Positions 36,179 through 48,985 are shown, numbered from the stretch's first letter. The stretch is DNA of 64,000 nt from Rachycentron canadum (GCA_038496675.1 CM076663.1:14491538-14555537); one strand, 5' to 3'. Notes: a model not told the origin generated them from the letters alone. Translations and numbers: made by a program.

Positions 36179-36528
36179 NNNNNNNNNNNNNNNNNNNNNN
36201 NNNNNNNNNNNNNNNNNNNNNNNNNNNNNNNNNNNNNNNNNNNNNNNNNNNNNNNNNNNNNNNNNNNNNNNNNNNNNNNNNNNNNNNNNNNNNNNNNNNN
36301 NNNNNNNNNNNNNNNNNNNNNNNNNNNNNNNNNNNNNNNNNNNNNNNNNNNNNNNNNNNNNNNNNNNNNNNNNNNNNNNNNNNNNNNNNNNNNNNNNNNN
36401 NNNNNNNNNNNNNNNNNNNNNNNNNNNNNNNNNNNNNNNNNNNNNNNNNNNNNNNNNNNNNNNNNNNNNNNNNNNNNNNNNNNNNNNNNNNNNNNNNNNN
36501 NNNNNNNNNNNNNNNNNNNNNNNNNNNN
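36179..36528. other. Assembly gap (350 N)
   Basis: A run of unknown bases inside the L2 3' UTR, flanked on the right by a (GGAGA)n array. The array probably continues into the gap and caused the assembly break. Confidence 0.99.
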
Positions 36529-36572
36529 GGAGAGGAGAGGAGAGGAGAGGAGAGAGGAGAGGAGAGGAGAGG
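36529..36572. repeat. (GGAGA)n array bordering the gap
   Basis: GGAGA units with one irregular unit, directly adjoining the N run. Confidence 0.95.
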
Positions 36573-36750
36573 AAAGAGCTCCATGTAACCTGATGTGTCC
36601 CCCAGCGGTCTAAGCCTATAGCAGCATAAGAATGGTTCAGAGCTACCTGAACCAGCCCTAACTAAACGCTCTGTCATAGAGGAAGGTTTTAAGCCTAGTC
36701 TTAAATGTAGTGAGAGTGTCTGCCTCTCTGACCCATGGAGAGAGTTGGCT

Positions 36751-37764
36751 CTATAGTAAGGGAGCCTGATAACTGAAGGCTCTACCTCCCAGTCTGTTTT
36801 TGAAGATACTGGGAGTCACTAACAGACCTGCATGCTGGGAGCGAAGTGCTCTGGAAGGATAATAAGGGACTATGAGGTCTTTCAAATAAGATGGAGCTTC
36901 TTCATTAAGGGCTTTATAATTCAGCAGAAGGATTTTGAAGTCGACTCGATATCCTACAGGAAGCCAATGGAGAGAAGCTAAAGTGGGAGAGATGTGTTCT
37001 CTTTTACTAACTCCTGTCAATATCCTTGCTGCAGCGTTCTGGACTAACTGCAGACTCTTTAGAGAGTTTTTCAGACATCCTGACAACAGAGAGTTACAGT
37101 AGTCCAGCCTAGAGGTGATAAATGCATGCACTAGTTTCTCAGCATCACTCTGAGAGAGGATATTCCTAATTTTGGCTATGCTGCGCAGGTGAAAAAAGGC
37201 ATACCTAGTTACATGTTTAATGTGTGAGCTGAATGAAAGGTCTTGGTCAAATATTACTCCAAGGTTCCTTGCGGTCATACTAGAGTTCAGGTTGATGCCA
37301 TCTAGATAAGCAATCTGCAAAGAGAAGGTGTCCCTGAGATGTTTAGGTCCAAACACAATGACCTCTGTTTTATCTGAGTTTGGTTGAAGGAAGTTAGTTG
37401 ACATCCAGGATTTGATGTCTTTTAGGCAGTCTTGCAGATTGGTGAGGCGGCTTTTATCATCTGGTTCTATCGATACGTAGAGCTGGGTATCATCTGCATA
37501 ACAGTGGAAGTCGATTGAGTGTTTCCGGATTATATCGCCTAATGGAAGTATGTAAAGAATGAAAAGAATTGGCCCTAAAACTGAGCCCTGTGGTACGCCA
37601 TACGTAACTCTGCTGTACTCTGAATTGTCATTGTTAACACTAACAAACTGAAGCCTATCCGATAAGTATGATTTTAACCATTTTAGGGCAGAGCCTTTAA
37701 TCCCGATTTCATGTTCTAGTCTCTGCAGCAGAATGCTGTGGTCAATTCTGCATTTTACTTTCAT
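36751..37764 (-). pseudogene. L2 ORF2 C-terminal fragment (reverse transcriptase), truncated
   Basis: About 337 open codons. GVPQGSVLGP and the catalytic YADD box (HCYADDTQLYV, DNA about 37489-37500) are intact, followed by LGVIFDQDLSF and the LHWLPV segment typical of L2. The frame breaks at a TAG (36751) where the family normally reads Trp-Asn after SYQAPLL. In-frame homology then continues (READTLTTFKTRLKTFLYD) to about 36675. The N-terminal endonuclease and the first RT motifs are missing. Confidence 0.93.
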
Positions 37765-38719
37765 GACAACTTAGCTTACTATTGTGTTGCTCTCTGCAAA
37801 TTAATCAGCAATACATTTTTATTGTGTTTTACAATTACAAATCAACCTGCAAGGTAGAAATTTGATTAGCTAATAGGTGAAGACATTCAAGCATGGTATG
37901 GTTCAGTATGGTTCTTTAAATTGATAAACCGAGAAAGTAAAGATTAAATACAAATTTATAACTAATGGGATGAGACATACCCCAAATCACTGGTATGGTC
38001 TTTTAAGTCCATGAACAGGACTCAGGGAAAGAGAGGAACAGGAAGGAGGTTAGGTGTTGCTGGATAGGGTGATTAAAAAAAAAAAAAATTTTCAACCATT
38101 GTATCATCACATCACGACAAAATAAAAACAGATCAGAAACAGAGGGTAAACAAATGGAAATGAAAAAACTATGTCTATGGCTACATTGAAAACAACAGAA
38201 TGACTGTAGACAGCGGCCTGTGGCGCAGGGTGTTGACATGTGAATCAGCAAGGAAAGACTGGCAGGCGTAGTGGATGATTTCATGAAATGTGAGTCACTC
38301 ATTAACACGTTTTTATAGACCTGTGTACCTCGTTTTAAGACAAGGTACAGTCTAAAAATAGAAGCAAGTGACATTCTTAGAAAACAGCATCTGAAATTTC
38401 CATTTTCACATTTTGGGCACTGACGTAAATTATGTGACATGGTTAAAACTAAAATGATGATGTAACGTGTTCAAGGACAAACTGCACCATGCATAGACCC
38501 ACCCTCGCTACTGGTAGAGTAAATGAAAATATAGATGCTGGTTTTCCAAGTCTTGTGTACTGTCCTGAGAGCAACAGCTATTTCCCCTTTAGTTTTACAT
38601 CATGACATTAGAATGACCAGCAAGTTCCTGTCTGAGGACCTCAGACTATGTTCAGGTTGATAAGGAACAATTCAATTAGAAACTTTAAAAAACACTTTAA
38701 AAAGTAAAAGTAGAATCTC

Positions 38720-38935
38720 AAAATGGATTCTTCCATATACTGGTAGCCAATTTAGAGACCTTAAGAGGGGAGTGATATGGTATCTTTTTATAGTTGGCAG
38801 CTACATTTTGTACTATTTGAAGTCTATAAATTGTTCTGAGTTATGCCAGTTAGGAGACCATTACACTTATCTAATCGTGAGGCAATGAAAGCATGTACGA
38901 TGCATGTTTCTGTGTCTCTGATACAGCTGCAGTAT
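38720..38935 (-). mobile_element. Degenerate LINE-derived fragment
   Basis: The plus strand reads like a decayed antisense copy of the LINE C-terminal ORF: 'ggtagccaatttagagacc', then 'gaccattacacttatctaatc' and 'aatgaaagcatgtac'. These correspond to gccaatggagagaagc, agagttacagtagtccagc and aaatgcatgcactag in the nearby L2 copy. It probably belongs to a related non-LTR family. Boundaries are approximate. Confidence 0.4.
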
Positions 38936-40129
38936 TTACATGTGATACCTTTTTATCAATGAACTTTGTATACGCCAGCAAACACATGTTGGAAGGACAG
39001 TAGGGTGGTAATGGTGCTTCCTGTCTGATGTTTCCGTTCCAGGGCATCCAGAGACCGTGCTGGGTGGAGTGTCGATGTCTACTACTGCTGAGAGATGAGG
39101 CCACTGTAGAAAAAGGAAGTTGGATTCACTTGTTTGACCTGTCAAGTGGGCGTAGGAAATGGGGCCAAGTCAGACCAAGTCAGTCTGTCTATGTCTTTCA
39201 TGCCTTACAGTAGCCCCATCAGCAGTGTTGAAGTTTGTTGTCAAGTTGTACTTTTTTGTACATTAGTAATGTCAAAGAAGTAATTGAGAAGATTTCTCTG
39301 AACATCTGGCCAAAGGGAGAGTGCAGATCAGATTGTAGCTTTTGGAACGTTACAGAAATTGTTGTGACTTGCTGAAAGGTGTAGGGATGGGGGGGGGTTT
39401 GTCTAAACTGTTGCCAACCAAAAACCAGTAATGGAGAATCCCACTGAATTATCTCAGAAACAAATGAGGGTCCTGATAGGTTTCTCTTGACGAGACCCCC
39501 CTCTAAAAGTAATTATGAGGTCAGTGGTGCGAGATAAGAAAGATAATTGACTTCTATCAGCCTGGTGATGTCTGGATGAGTGAGGGCAAACAGAGCTGTC
39601 ATCCCTCTGACCATATAACCTGAAACACTTTTTAGGTGAAACTGGAGAGACATCCCTTGCTGTGGATGAACTTGGGATAGTGGTGATTTAGGGGTTAAAA
39701 CATGAAAGCTTACAAAAAGCATAGTTTGGCATGAGTATTTAATAAAGGTCACACTCACATATGGTTAGAGGATCCATCATTCAGAGGATGGATTTAAGAG
39801 TTAAATAGATGAGGTTTGGCTTGAATTTGTGTATAACCTCCTATGTCCATTAAGTAATTCCTAAGCTTTAACCACTGATTAGTTTTCCTCTTCGATATTT
39901 TACTCCATCCTTGTCTCCTCTCTTTGTGGTCTTATGGTTTCAAAGTGATAATTCCAGTTTACCTTGACAATAAATCTCTTTCGTTGGTCTTCAATTTGAA
40001 CTTAGCACTCCATAGCAAGGCCCAGCCCAAATGCACTTTCTTTCATAAACCTCTTGGTCCTATTTCCCAGATTATTATACTTGCATATTTCAATCGGCAT
40101 GGAGCGCAAGTGAGGGGTGGAGGAGGAAA

Positions 40130-40154
40130 GGGTGAGAGGGAGGTGGGAGAGGGG
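40130..40154 (+). repeat. Canonical G-quadruplex motif
   Basis: Four runs of at least three G with loops TGAGA, AGGT and AGA. It lies within a purine-rich block (about 40108-40180) next to the orphan coding-like segment on the other strand. Confidence 0.7.
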
Positions 40155-40213
40155 AGGAATGAAAAACACAAGGAGGTCAGCGAGAGAGACATTTCTTTCT
40201 TTCACACCATGTG

Positions 40214-40443
40214 TTACAGTAAGATATTCATTTCCTCTGCGATCCCTCTCCCTCCCTCCAGCCCTTTGTTTTTCTTCTCCATCACTGTCAGTGTGCACTG
40301 GCTGAGGTAGTCCAGGTCGCACTGAGTCCACTGGATCTCGTCCGCCTCTATCTTGGATCCATCCCTCCAAATCGGTTTCCCAAATTGTAAACCGTGCAGA
40401 GCGCAGCTGTAGTAACCCGAGAGCTTTCTGTTGTAGTCCTGAG
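40214..40443 (-). CDS. Orphan coding-like segment, possible exon
   Basis: On the minus strand, after a ttggcag or ggcagctcag acceptor, the frame reads DYNRKLSGYYSCALHGLQFG, KPIWRDGSKIEADEIQWTQC, DLDYLSQCTLTV. It then turns low-complexity (EKKNKGLEGGRG) and stops at 40214. The first 55 codons have higher GC and codon choice like a real exon. A stop upstream of the acceptor in the same frame agrees with an exon boundary. LSGYYSCAL resembles the second-cysteine strand of an Ig-like domain. No good donor was found (ACA|GTGATG is weak) and no family was recognised. Confidence 0.35.
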
Positions 40444-42128
40444 CTGCCAAAGTCCATTAAAAATGAGCATGTTTGACTTCTGAGCCTGGTTTTGTGATTG
40501 AACTAAAGGGACAATCTTATTTATCAAATCAAATCTAGATAGAGATCTGTTGACTTCATGTGAGATTTCTAGGCAGGCTTGGATTGACTGTAAAGCAGCA
40601 GCAACAAGACCTGGTAACAGGGCTTTGATTTTCAAGCCAGGGAAATATTATTGATTTATGTAATGCAGTAATTAATAGATTATTTAAAAATCAAGGCAAA
40701 TGGATTGGAAAAAGGATTGGAAAAGGGATTCCACTCCCTCATTTTTGGCTCACTCCTCTTCTTTTAGTCTTTGCCCATTTTAACCCTTGGCCTTTACTGT
40801 GGCCCCAGTAAGCCCGAAGTTATTATTTACCAGTGCAGTATGGCTCTGAGTTCAGACATTTTCATCATAAGATCATAAAAACACGACTGTGGTTGTACTT
40901 CAATATGCAAAGCATTCTGGCTCGAAGAGACTGAATATAAATCATTCCATGTGGAGGAGAGGGTTGCTGAGGCTGAAAGTGTCACATGGTGCTCATGCAC
41001 AGTAGCCAAAGATCCTCATTAAATTGTGCATTTTCATTTTAGTGTCAGTTTGCTGTCTCCATGCTGTTGCACGTCATCATCAAAACCGATCAAAATAAGG
41101 AAAAGGATGTTTCTGACATCCAGTCTGATCCAAATGTGCTCCATATTTGTACCAGATGTACTGTGATAAGCAAATCAGAGGTTGTATAGACACAGGTGTT
41201 CACAAACATTCGCTCAGTGGTCTGGTATGCTGACAGGAAGCTGAACTGCTACTCAGGGTAACCGTAATGTTCCTTACACTTTTGTCCTGCTTGTGAGGGA
41301 CTTTTTGTGTGTTTGGTGCAGCTCATGTTAGCACCAAGTGAACCCACCAGAGCACTGCAGTTGCACGAAAAAACTCCATTGTTCAGGCTCCATCAGTTAC
41401 TCTGTTAAACTACTCATTTTCTCAGTCTCATTTCAGAAACATTCAAAAAATGTAATTTTGAGGCTCAGTTTTCAGCTCTTGATGTGTTGTTTTTTTTTAC
41501 AGTCAATCCAAAATGGGAATTTATTTCACAATCCTCTAACTGGCCATTCACTAAACCCCTCCCCTAAACAGTATTTGTCCAATATTAGCATAGTAACCAT
41601 AGGTAGGTAAATCAATTTCACTCTTACTGAAGCATTTTGTTTACATAAGTGTAAATTTACTGTGCTACATTTAAAGTTGAAATTATTACAGACAAACGTC
41701 ACATGTTGAAGTTGTGGTTAACTGTGTGAGAAGGCAACAAATGAAAAGAGTCAACCAGCAGCTGCAGCAGAGAAGAAGCTGGTGAGTCTACAGCTTCATG
41801 GTCTGTGGTTTAGGTAGAGTGATGTTCAGACAGGTGTGTGCTATACAAATTATTGCATTAGTTTAGCGTGATGATATCTAATAAGCAACCAGTTGAGTGT
41901 ATATTTATAATTATCAGTTATATGAACAGGCGTAAAGTGCCTGACTTGAATTTATTGGTTGCTTTCAGTGCAGTTTTCACCTGGAAGTAATGTGTGGGCA
42001 TTGAAATACCAATGCATGTGCGCCAGGTAACCTAAAGATGTTCATCTGTTGCATGTGAATACATACTGAATCTCAGAAACACCTTGTGAGAACATTCATT
42101 AGAATTGAAGGATGAATTAATTAGATTA

Positions 42129-42560
42129 TGGTGGTCAAAATTGTGGTGACCTCAAAAAAGGTCAGTTTTTGCTATGTAACTGCAATATCCCAGTAATGCC
42201 TTAAGGGTACTTCAACTTGAAATTCAGCATAAATGTCCATTTGGACACAAGAATGAACAGATTTAATTCTGGTGGTCAAAGGTCGAAGGACATGTTGACC
42301 TCAAAAAACAAACATTTTTGCTTTGTGAACATGATATAGTAGGAATACCTTATGGATTTTCTTCAAATATGGTACAAACACTTAGACTCAGGGCTGAACT
42401 GATTAGCGTTTTAGTGTTAGTTGGTTTTCCTGCACCAAGTATAAGGCATAGTTGAATTCAAATTGTCAAGGACAAAATGAAGTGATGACATTTTATATCC
42501 AAATGGTCAAAGGTCAACTTCACTGTGACATCATAATGTTATGCAAAAACATCCCAGCCA
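42129..42560 (+). repeat. Degenerate periodic repeat (GGTCAAAGGTCA-type, interspersed in teleosts)
   Basis: Three diverged units start at about 42129, 42270 and 42503. Each has TGGTCAAA(GGTC), a GTGACCTCA/GTTGACCTCA/GTGACATCA segment and then TTTTTGCT or GCAAAAAC. The first two are spaced by about 142 bp. The wording strongly resembles a dispersed repeat common in fish genomes. No coding capacity. Confidence 0.6.
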
Positions 42561-45500
42561 ATTCAGTGCTGGAGGAGATTGTCAATTTCCTGCCACAGGG
42601 TGGTAATTGTAATCACTTTGTCATTATCACCATGTACATTTTTCCTATTCCTTGTGCCCATTTTAAAAGTGTATCACAGTAATGTTCACTCAGATTTAAA
42701 TCTACTTTGACTGATTGTACTTTATTGTACAGTACAAGTAATTCTGTGTCTAATACCAGCACTATTTAAACCCCTTAGTGCATCTATTGTGTTAGCACAA
42801 AATTAACATGTAGTCATACATAGCCAGTGCACATTTAATTTTCTTACCTACATTAGCTAGTTCATTCACTAAAACGTGTTAGCTGGAGATGTTAAAAATG
42901 TCAGATGTAGCTGGAGTTTTTAACCATCTTATTGAGCAAATGTTAGAATTTTTAGTTGGCTTGCTACAGCTGAGAAAACTGTAAGTTGTCATTTGAGCAG
43001 GGAAAACTAAAGGTTGCTGGCAAGAAAAGAGAATTGGTAAATCTATTACCGTCATCATTGTAAACTGAATATGTGTTACTGTTTGAAGAAGCACAACAGT
43101 CATTAATCACAACAGAGAATTTGTCAGCAGACACAAAATACAATAAATACAGTATAACAGTCGTGTGTTGTGAGGACATCACCAAAGCATTGGTGAGATA
43201 ATATTTAGCCAGGTGCTGAATGTGGATCAGGTGACGTTTATAGAGCTGAGTGCTTTATGGAATCCATACCCCTCTTCAGAGGGCCCTCTTTGGGATCAGT
43301 TATACACAGGCCTGGCTGCTCTATGTCCCCCAGAGAGAGACAGAAAGGGAGAAGAGGGAAGATGGAGTGAGGAGGAAAAGAGCAGGACACAATGATGAAA
43401 GCATGAGAATACCAGATACAGACAGAGACAAATACCCCTGTGTCTGACATTGACAGTTAAATCCAATACCCTGCAATGCTAAAAATCAGGTCCTGTGCTC
43501 TTTCTGTTCTCAAATAATTTGTAAGGTAGTTAATCACATTTTGGATCGAAAGAGCTCAATGCTGCTGTGAAGTAGAACTAAAGAGCTATGCTAAATTCCT
43601 GCTTTTGGAATTTGGATTCCTGTGTATGGAGACATATGCTTTATATATGAGCCTGGACAGGGCCCACACACTGCTTTTCTTAACCAAACACCCACTGGCA
43701 TGTCAAGTAACTGTGGTCAAAAACAGGGAGAGGCTTTAGCAATGGCCAGACCCCACCCTGACAACCGACGTCCACGCACCGTGCCTCACCCCACGTGTTC
43801 AGCTTGCTTGTATGTGTATCCGTGAAAGTGCGAAAGGCTGAGAAATTCAGGAAGGAGAATAGTAGGATTTGGACTCTACCAGCAGGCCACCTCGGCGGCT
43901 AGGGTTTCCTCGACTCATTCTTCTCTCCCCTCTTCCCTCCTTTTTTTCCACATGAACAGGAAAACCCTGGCTCTCCCTCCTCTCTGAGTAGTGGTGTGTA
44001 ACTCTATGTGTCTGTGAGAGAGAGGTGGGCCAGGCTGGATCTACTTGTCCTTGGGAAAACCACATAGAGTGTGCCCAACCTCCAACACACTTCCCACTGA
44101 GAAACGCACATCCACAGCCCCCTCATAAAATCTGCACCACTCTTTCATCTCCACTATGTCTTTCTTTGTTTCTTTGTGTCCTTCTTCCCTTCTTTCTTTC
44201 TTGTTTTTCTTAGGTTTCACCAAGTTTAGCATTCTTTCTTTCCGTCCTTCTTTTTTAAACATGCAAACATGTCAGTGGTAATTCATGTTGATAGCGGCCT
44301 TTTGTCCAAATATTTCCACTGTAACTTTAACCAAGAAATCAATGGTAAATCCTTTTAATCGAGCTGTTTGCTGAGGTGGCCACAAAGTCCTGCTTTCCTT
44401 GGCTAGTTGGCAGCAACCTGTGTAAACATATGCCGTTTCTCTGTTTAGAGTGGAGTTTGGGATTTAACCCCTCAACCCACCAGTCATCACACCTGATGGG
44501 AACAGATGTGCCTAGTGTGTTGTTGTGTGAGGGTCTGAATGCTTCTTGTGAAGTCTGTATACAATATGCTTGGTCTGTACAGCGTGTATTGTTTTGTGTT
44601 TTCACTGAGGACTTACTTACAACGTTAACATGAAGTATGTTTTCCAACAAGACCAATGCAATTGTAACGGTTTGTCAGTAGCATGTTTGTTATATGGGTA
44701 GATATGGTTATGTTTGGGCACCTGCAAATACTTGATGAATGTTAAAGATCCCCTGCCATGAAAATCAAGTTTCCACCTTGGTGTAGCAATTGCAAAACAG
44801 ATTCAGGCAGGAAGGATTTAATGCGTAACAAACCCTAGGAATCAATCCCATCAAATTACAGGGGGGCAAAAGAAACTCAAAACCTTCAGTACAGTGAACT
44901 TTCTATAAGCACACCCACTAACACTGAGAAGAAATAAATGATGCTGTTTATGCTAAACATTCTTATATGTCTGCTAGTCACTGATTTTGGTCACAACAGA
45001 TTCCTCATCTGAGTCATTTTTTTTTTTTTTTTATATAGTTTTAAAAATATCTGGTGGAGACCTTTAAGGAAAGATTGTGGCCAGTTTACTCTTTAGGAAA
45101 GATCAATTTACACACTGTGGTCTCCAGTGGAGTTTACAAATTCAACCCCCAGTTTATCTTCCACCCGCAAGGTGTCGAGCAGTATAAAAATACTATGTGA
45201 GTGTTGCCCTTGCTCCTGACAGGTAACTGTCTCACACAGCCTCAACAGGTCACTTGTGAAGAGTAAATGTAGGTTGTTTTCAGCATCTGAACAAACACAT
45301 AAATGCTACAGTTTTTCTGGTCAGGACTCCCTGACTCCCTGTGTTTTCACCTTGTTTATTCAATATTACAATATAGTTTAGTCAACTGGCAACTCTAATT
45401 TACCTTTAGGTGCAGTTGTTAGCATGAATTGTTATCTCTATGTGTCAGTTCTGTAATTGTAAATCTTGAGGATGGGTGGGAATAGCTATGCATCAATGAA

Positions 45501-46143
45501 CAGATGAATGCTTCATTGTGGGGAACAATTATTAAATTTGCAATGATCTGTTTACAGTTTAAATTCAAGGTAAGCAGCAGTGAACTTTTCTAAAATGCAC
45601 ATTAATGCAATGATTATGTAAGTAATGTAAATTAATGTGAGAAAGGCTTTTAGTTCCACGACCATATATGGAAAAAATGTGAATAAAGGTGAGACTCAGT
45701 ACAGCTGACAATAACTACATATAGTAAATACCATCAATTCTACAAAATGGTTGTGTTTCCCTGGTGTACAGGGTGTGCTGTTGTACAGTGAATTAGTTTG
45801 TGTTTTGTGCATTTTATTGCAGTGTACAGCAGCATGTATGAATAAAGACCACAACTTTGGGAAGTTTCTTTAAAACAATGTCACAGATATAAAACATTAC
45901 CCTGCCAGAACAGAATTAATCTATTAGCTGTGTCATTTGTTGCTTTGACAGTATTGCTGATGCTCTGCCATTGTGAATAAGAAGTAATAATGGCATTGCA
46001 GGGACACACACACACCCCTCCTTTTGCTCTCTTCACACATATGATCCCAATTACAGAATTATATACCCTCAACCGGCTTACTTTCCCTAGTGACTGATGA
46101 CTGTGGGACTTTACAAAGTCAAAACTGTACCACTTCATGGCGT

Positions 46144-46145
<2 letters not shown>

Positions 46146-46188
<43 letters not shown>
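46146..46188. repeat. (CA)n microsatellite
   Basis: Pure CA array of about 43 bp. Confidence 0.97.
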
Positions 46189-46190
<2 letters not shown>

Positions 46191-46531
46191 TATAGCAACA
46201 CACACTAATACAGTAATACTAGTAATTAGGTGTCCACAGAGGAACTTATACATGTTACACATACATAAACCTAAATGCTATTTGACATAAATCATAACTT
46301 ACCCACCTATTCACTCAACCACACATAACCACAATCTCTGTGTCACACAAATGCACACACCCACACACACACAGTGCAGTCTGTTCTCATCTGCAGCCCG
46401 TTCCAGCCCACAGATGTTCCCTCTCAGGGTGAGCTCCAGGATTTGGGGAGTTTTTTGAAGTGTTGGGCCAATGACGCTCTGCAAAGCCCTGGAGATTTCA
46501 GCGGTGGGCCCTAAAAGAGTATTTGCCCTAC

Positions 46532-46576
46532 CTGCTGAACTCCTCAGAGATGCTGAGCTGGTGCTGACCATGGTAT
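46532..46576 (-). CDS. Speculative short exon
   Basis: The acceptor tgtgtccctccag is followed by 45 nt encoding TMVSTSSASLRSSA and a GTAGGG donor. Read through the donor, the frame stays open to about 46365 with mixed, non-repetitive sequence (RALQSVIGPTLQKTPQILEL). No homology was recognised. Confidence 0.15.
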
Positions 46577-48915
46577 CTGGAGGGACACAAATGAGTGAAT
46601 ATGAGTGGAAAAGCACATAAATTTTCAACTTTAGTCTTTGGAAATAAGTGTAGCACAGCAGTTCTGTGAACTTTTATTCCCAAACTCTGTGGAACTTTTT
46701 GGCTGGACTGCAACATTGGGGCCAGCTCTATAAACACAAATGTTGCTGACTTACTGAGGGATCATGCTGCACAGTAGGTCAGTCAGTGATAAGGTTCTAT
46801 TAGTCAGTCGGTCGAGTGTTGGTGCTTCTCTTTTGGTTTTTGCTCTTTCAAAATGATTTGGGATGTAGCAAGTATTGACAACTTCATGCCTTTGAGGCCA
46901 TATTTGAGTGACTTTTTGGACAAACCTTAGCTATTTTCCATTGGAGAGAGTCTTCATTATTGTTACTTGAGCAGGACTCTCTAAGCAGGCACCTCATAAT
47001 ACTGACACATTGCAGCTGACAAGAATGAGCTTCTAACTTTCTCTTTGAGTGATCATTTTACATGTAAATGCAACCAAAATCACAGAACAGCCATTGTTTT
47101 CAACTTCTGTATATGATGATTTTGTCAGAGGATGTCACAGTTATGAAATCAGGATTTTAGCAGTGCAGAGCAGCAGCTTTGAAATGTCTTGGAAGCAACT
47201 CGTGGTGAACATGTAGTCTTAATGGGCCGTGTTTCAGTCATTATTTCAGTTGTCCAAGCACAGAAACAGAAAAACATGTAAATGAGAAACAGCTAAATTG
47301 GAAATTCAGCTCTATTAAAATACTGTATTTGGGAGCACAAAGAGGAGAGAAGCAAACAGACTAAAGCAAAAAGACTGAACCCGACTGACACTAGGCAGAA
47401 TGCAAATAGGACACGATCCAGCCATATACTGGGTTTTGACCTGGTCTCGTTTATGTAGAGATTACATGTTGGCAACCTACCTCTTGTGCACATGTTTTCT
47501 ATTCCCTAATTAGAGACTCTACATTGACCCTATTTACATCTTTTTCTCCCTAATAGCTGATATATTTTGTAGATTCGGCCTCTCATATGTGAGGGCCAAC
47601 AGGGAATGTTCCCAATAAAAACCTGAAAAACCATTTGTATAAAAATCTGTGCTTCAAATGTTTGTTTTGGTCTGCTGCACACTTTGAACTTTTTTTTTCA
47701 TATTTAAATGTTTTTATGATAGTTTCCTGACCAATGAGCATGACATAGGGCATGCTTGTCCTTTATTATACACTAGAATAGTAACAGGCAGCTTCACCGT
47801 TATTTGTCATGCTTGCCCCGAGGGTGGTGGATGAAAACATTTAACCAGGCAAAATTTGCACCATATTATCATTCTATTTTTTCTGACATCATGTCTACAG
47901 AACCAAATAGTTTTGCTTTGATAAAGGCCACAAATGAGAAGAAGAGAACGATAAGAAAAAACATAAAACAAGTCCAGACTAAGCATACTGTCATAAACAT
48001 TTCACCAAATTGGGTTCTGAAGGAAAATCTGTGAATGATTTTACTATTTAGTGCAACACAGATTTTTATCAATTTTTTGGATTCCATAAAGTATTTTATA
48101 GTCATTGCACAACAGGCGGTATGTCACAATCCTGCTTTGTCAACAAGACAAAGTCTCCAGCCAGCAGCTGTGTGACATCACACTGAGGCACAACAGTGTT
48201 TTGAACTCCATGTTAAATTATGCTAATATAATACTACTGAAAATGAAAAATTGTGTTCGCATTCTGACATTAGCTAATCAACAATAAACAAAAAGCAGAG
48301 CAGGCTGATGGGAATATTATTGGGTTTTGATTTGATGATGGCGTCACACAGGAAAAGTTAAAGAGACAAAAAAAATTAATATTATTCACTCTGAGTGGAA
48401 CAAGAATGTCTGTACCTAAGGTCATGGCAATTGATTCAATAGTTGTTGAGAAATTTCACCAAAAATGTTAATCTTAAAGGATCTCAAAGGTCAACAGGAT
48501 TTATATATTGGGGATGATGGATGGTGACGTAAGAATGAGATGTGTTTGGTATCATTGTGATTCTGCTCTACAGTAAAATAATTTCTGCTCTGACTCTATG
48601 GTCTGATTTAATGCAGATGCCAACTGAATATGCTTGTCTGCAGTCTCACTTTTGGGTTTGCACAGTCTGTGGTCAATTTGGCCTCCTTCCCTTTTGAATT
48701 GTATGTTGAAAACAGAGGACACTGATAATTTGATCATTCCCACCATTACCATTGCAAGGCAACAAGACATGGTTGGTGTCCAGCTGTGGCTGTGAATTCA
48801 CAGAGCCAAACTGGCGGTGCAGGGCCCATTCCAGACCTTGATTATACACTGCTAACTCCGTAAAAGGAGCAAAATATCAAGGCAGATAATAGTACTTAAA
48901 TGTCAGAAATACAAT

Positions 48916-48985
48916 TAGGTCCAACAATCTGAGACCATTTTCTCACTCACTTGAATGGGAAAGTGGTCTCAGGCTATTGGACCCA
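48916..48985. repeat. Imperfect 27-bp inverted repeat
   Basis: The arms 48916-48942 and 48959-48985 match at 22 of 27 positions around a 16-nt spacer. The shared core is GGTCCAA...CTGAGACCA. The size and symmetry suggest a small palindromic, MITE-like remnant. No target-site duplication was confirmed. Confidence 0.55.

Larger units (their letters stand above)
36041..37765 (-). mobile_element. L2-clade LINE, 5'-truncated, with 3' tail
   Basis: On the minus strand the element runs from a broken reverse-transcriptase domain at about 37765, through the 3' UTR, to the tail ending GGGCTATACAAATAAAATTG and (CCTTG)12. The conserved 3' end (AAAGCCCTTTGAGACAAACT) and the C-terminal ORF2 sequence are typical of fish L2 elements. 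A 350-bp run of N interrupts the 3' UTR. TCTGCAA occurs just outside the tail (about 36034) and again near 37790, a possible target-site duplication. The copy is immobile: it lacks the 5' end and endonuclease domain and has a premature stop. Confidence 0.9.

Noticed and set aside
36136..36677. Open frames across the N run
   Set aside because: Created by unknown bases in the assembly gap.
38003..38440. 145-codon minus-strand open frame
   Set aside because: No domain; Phe/Leu-rich from AT-rich DNA and an A run.
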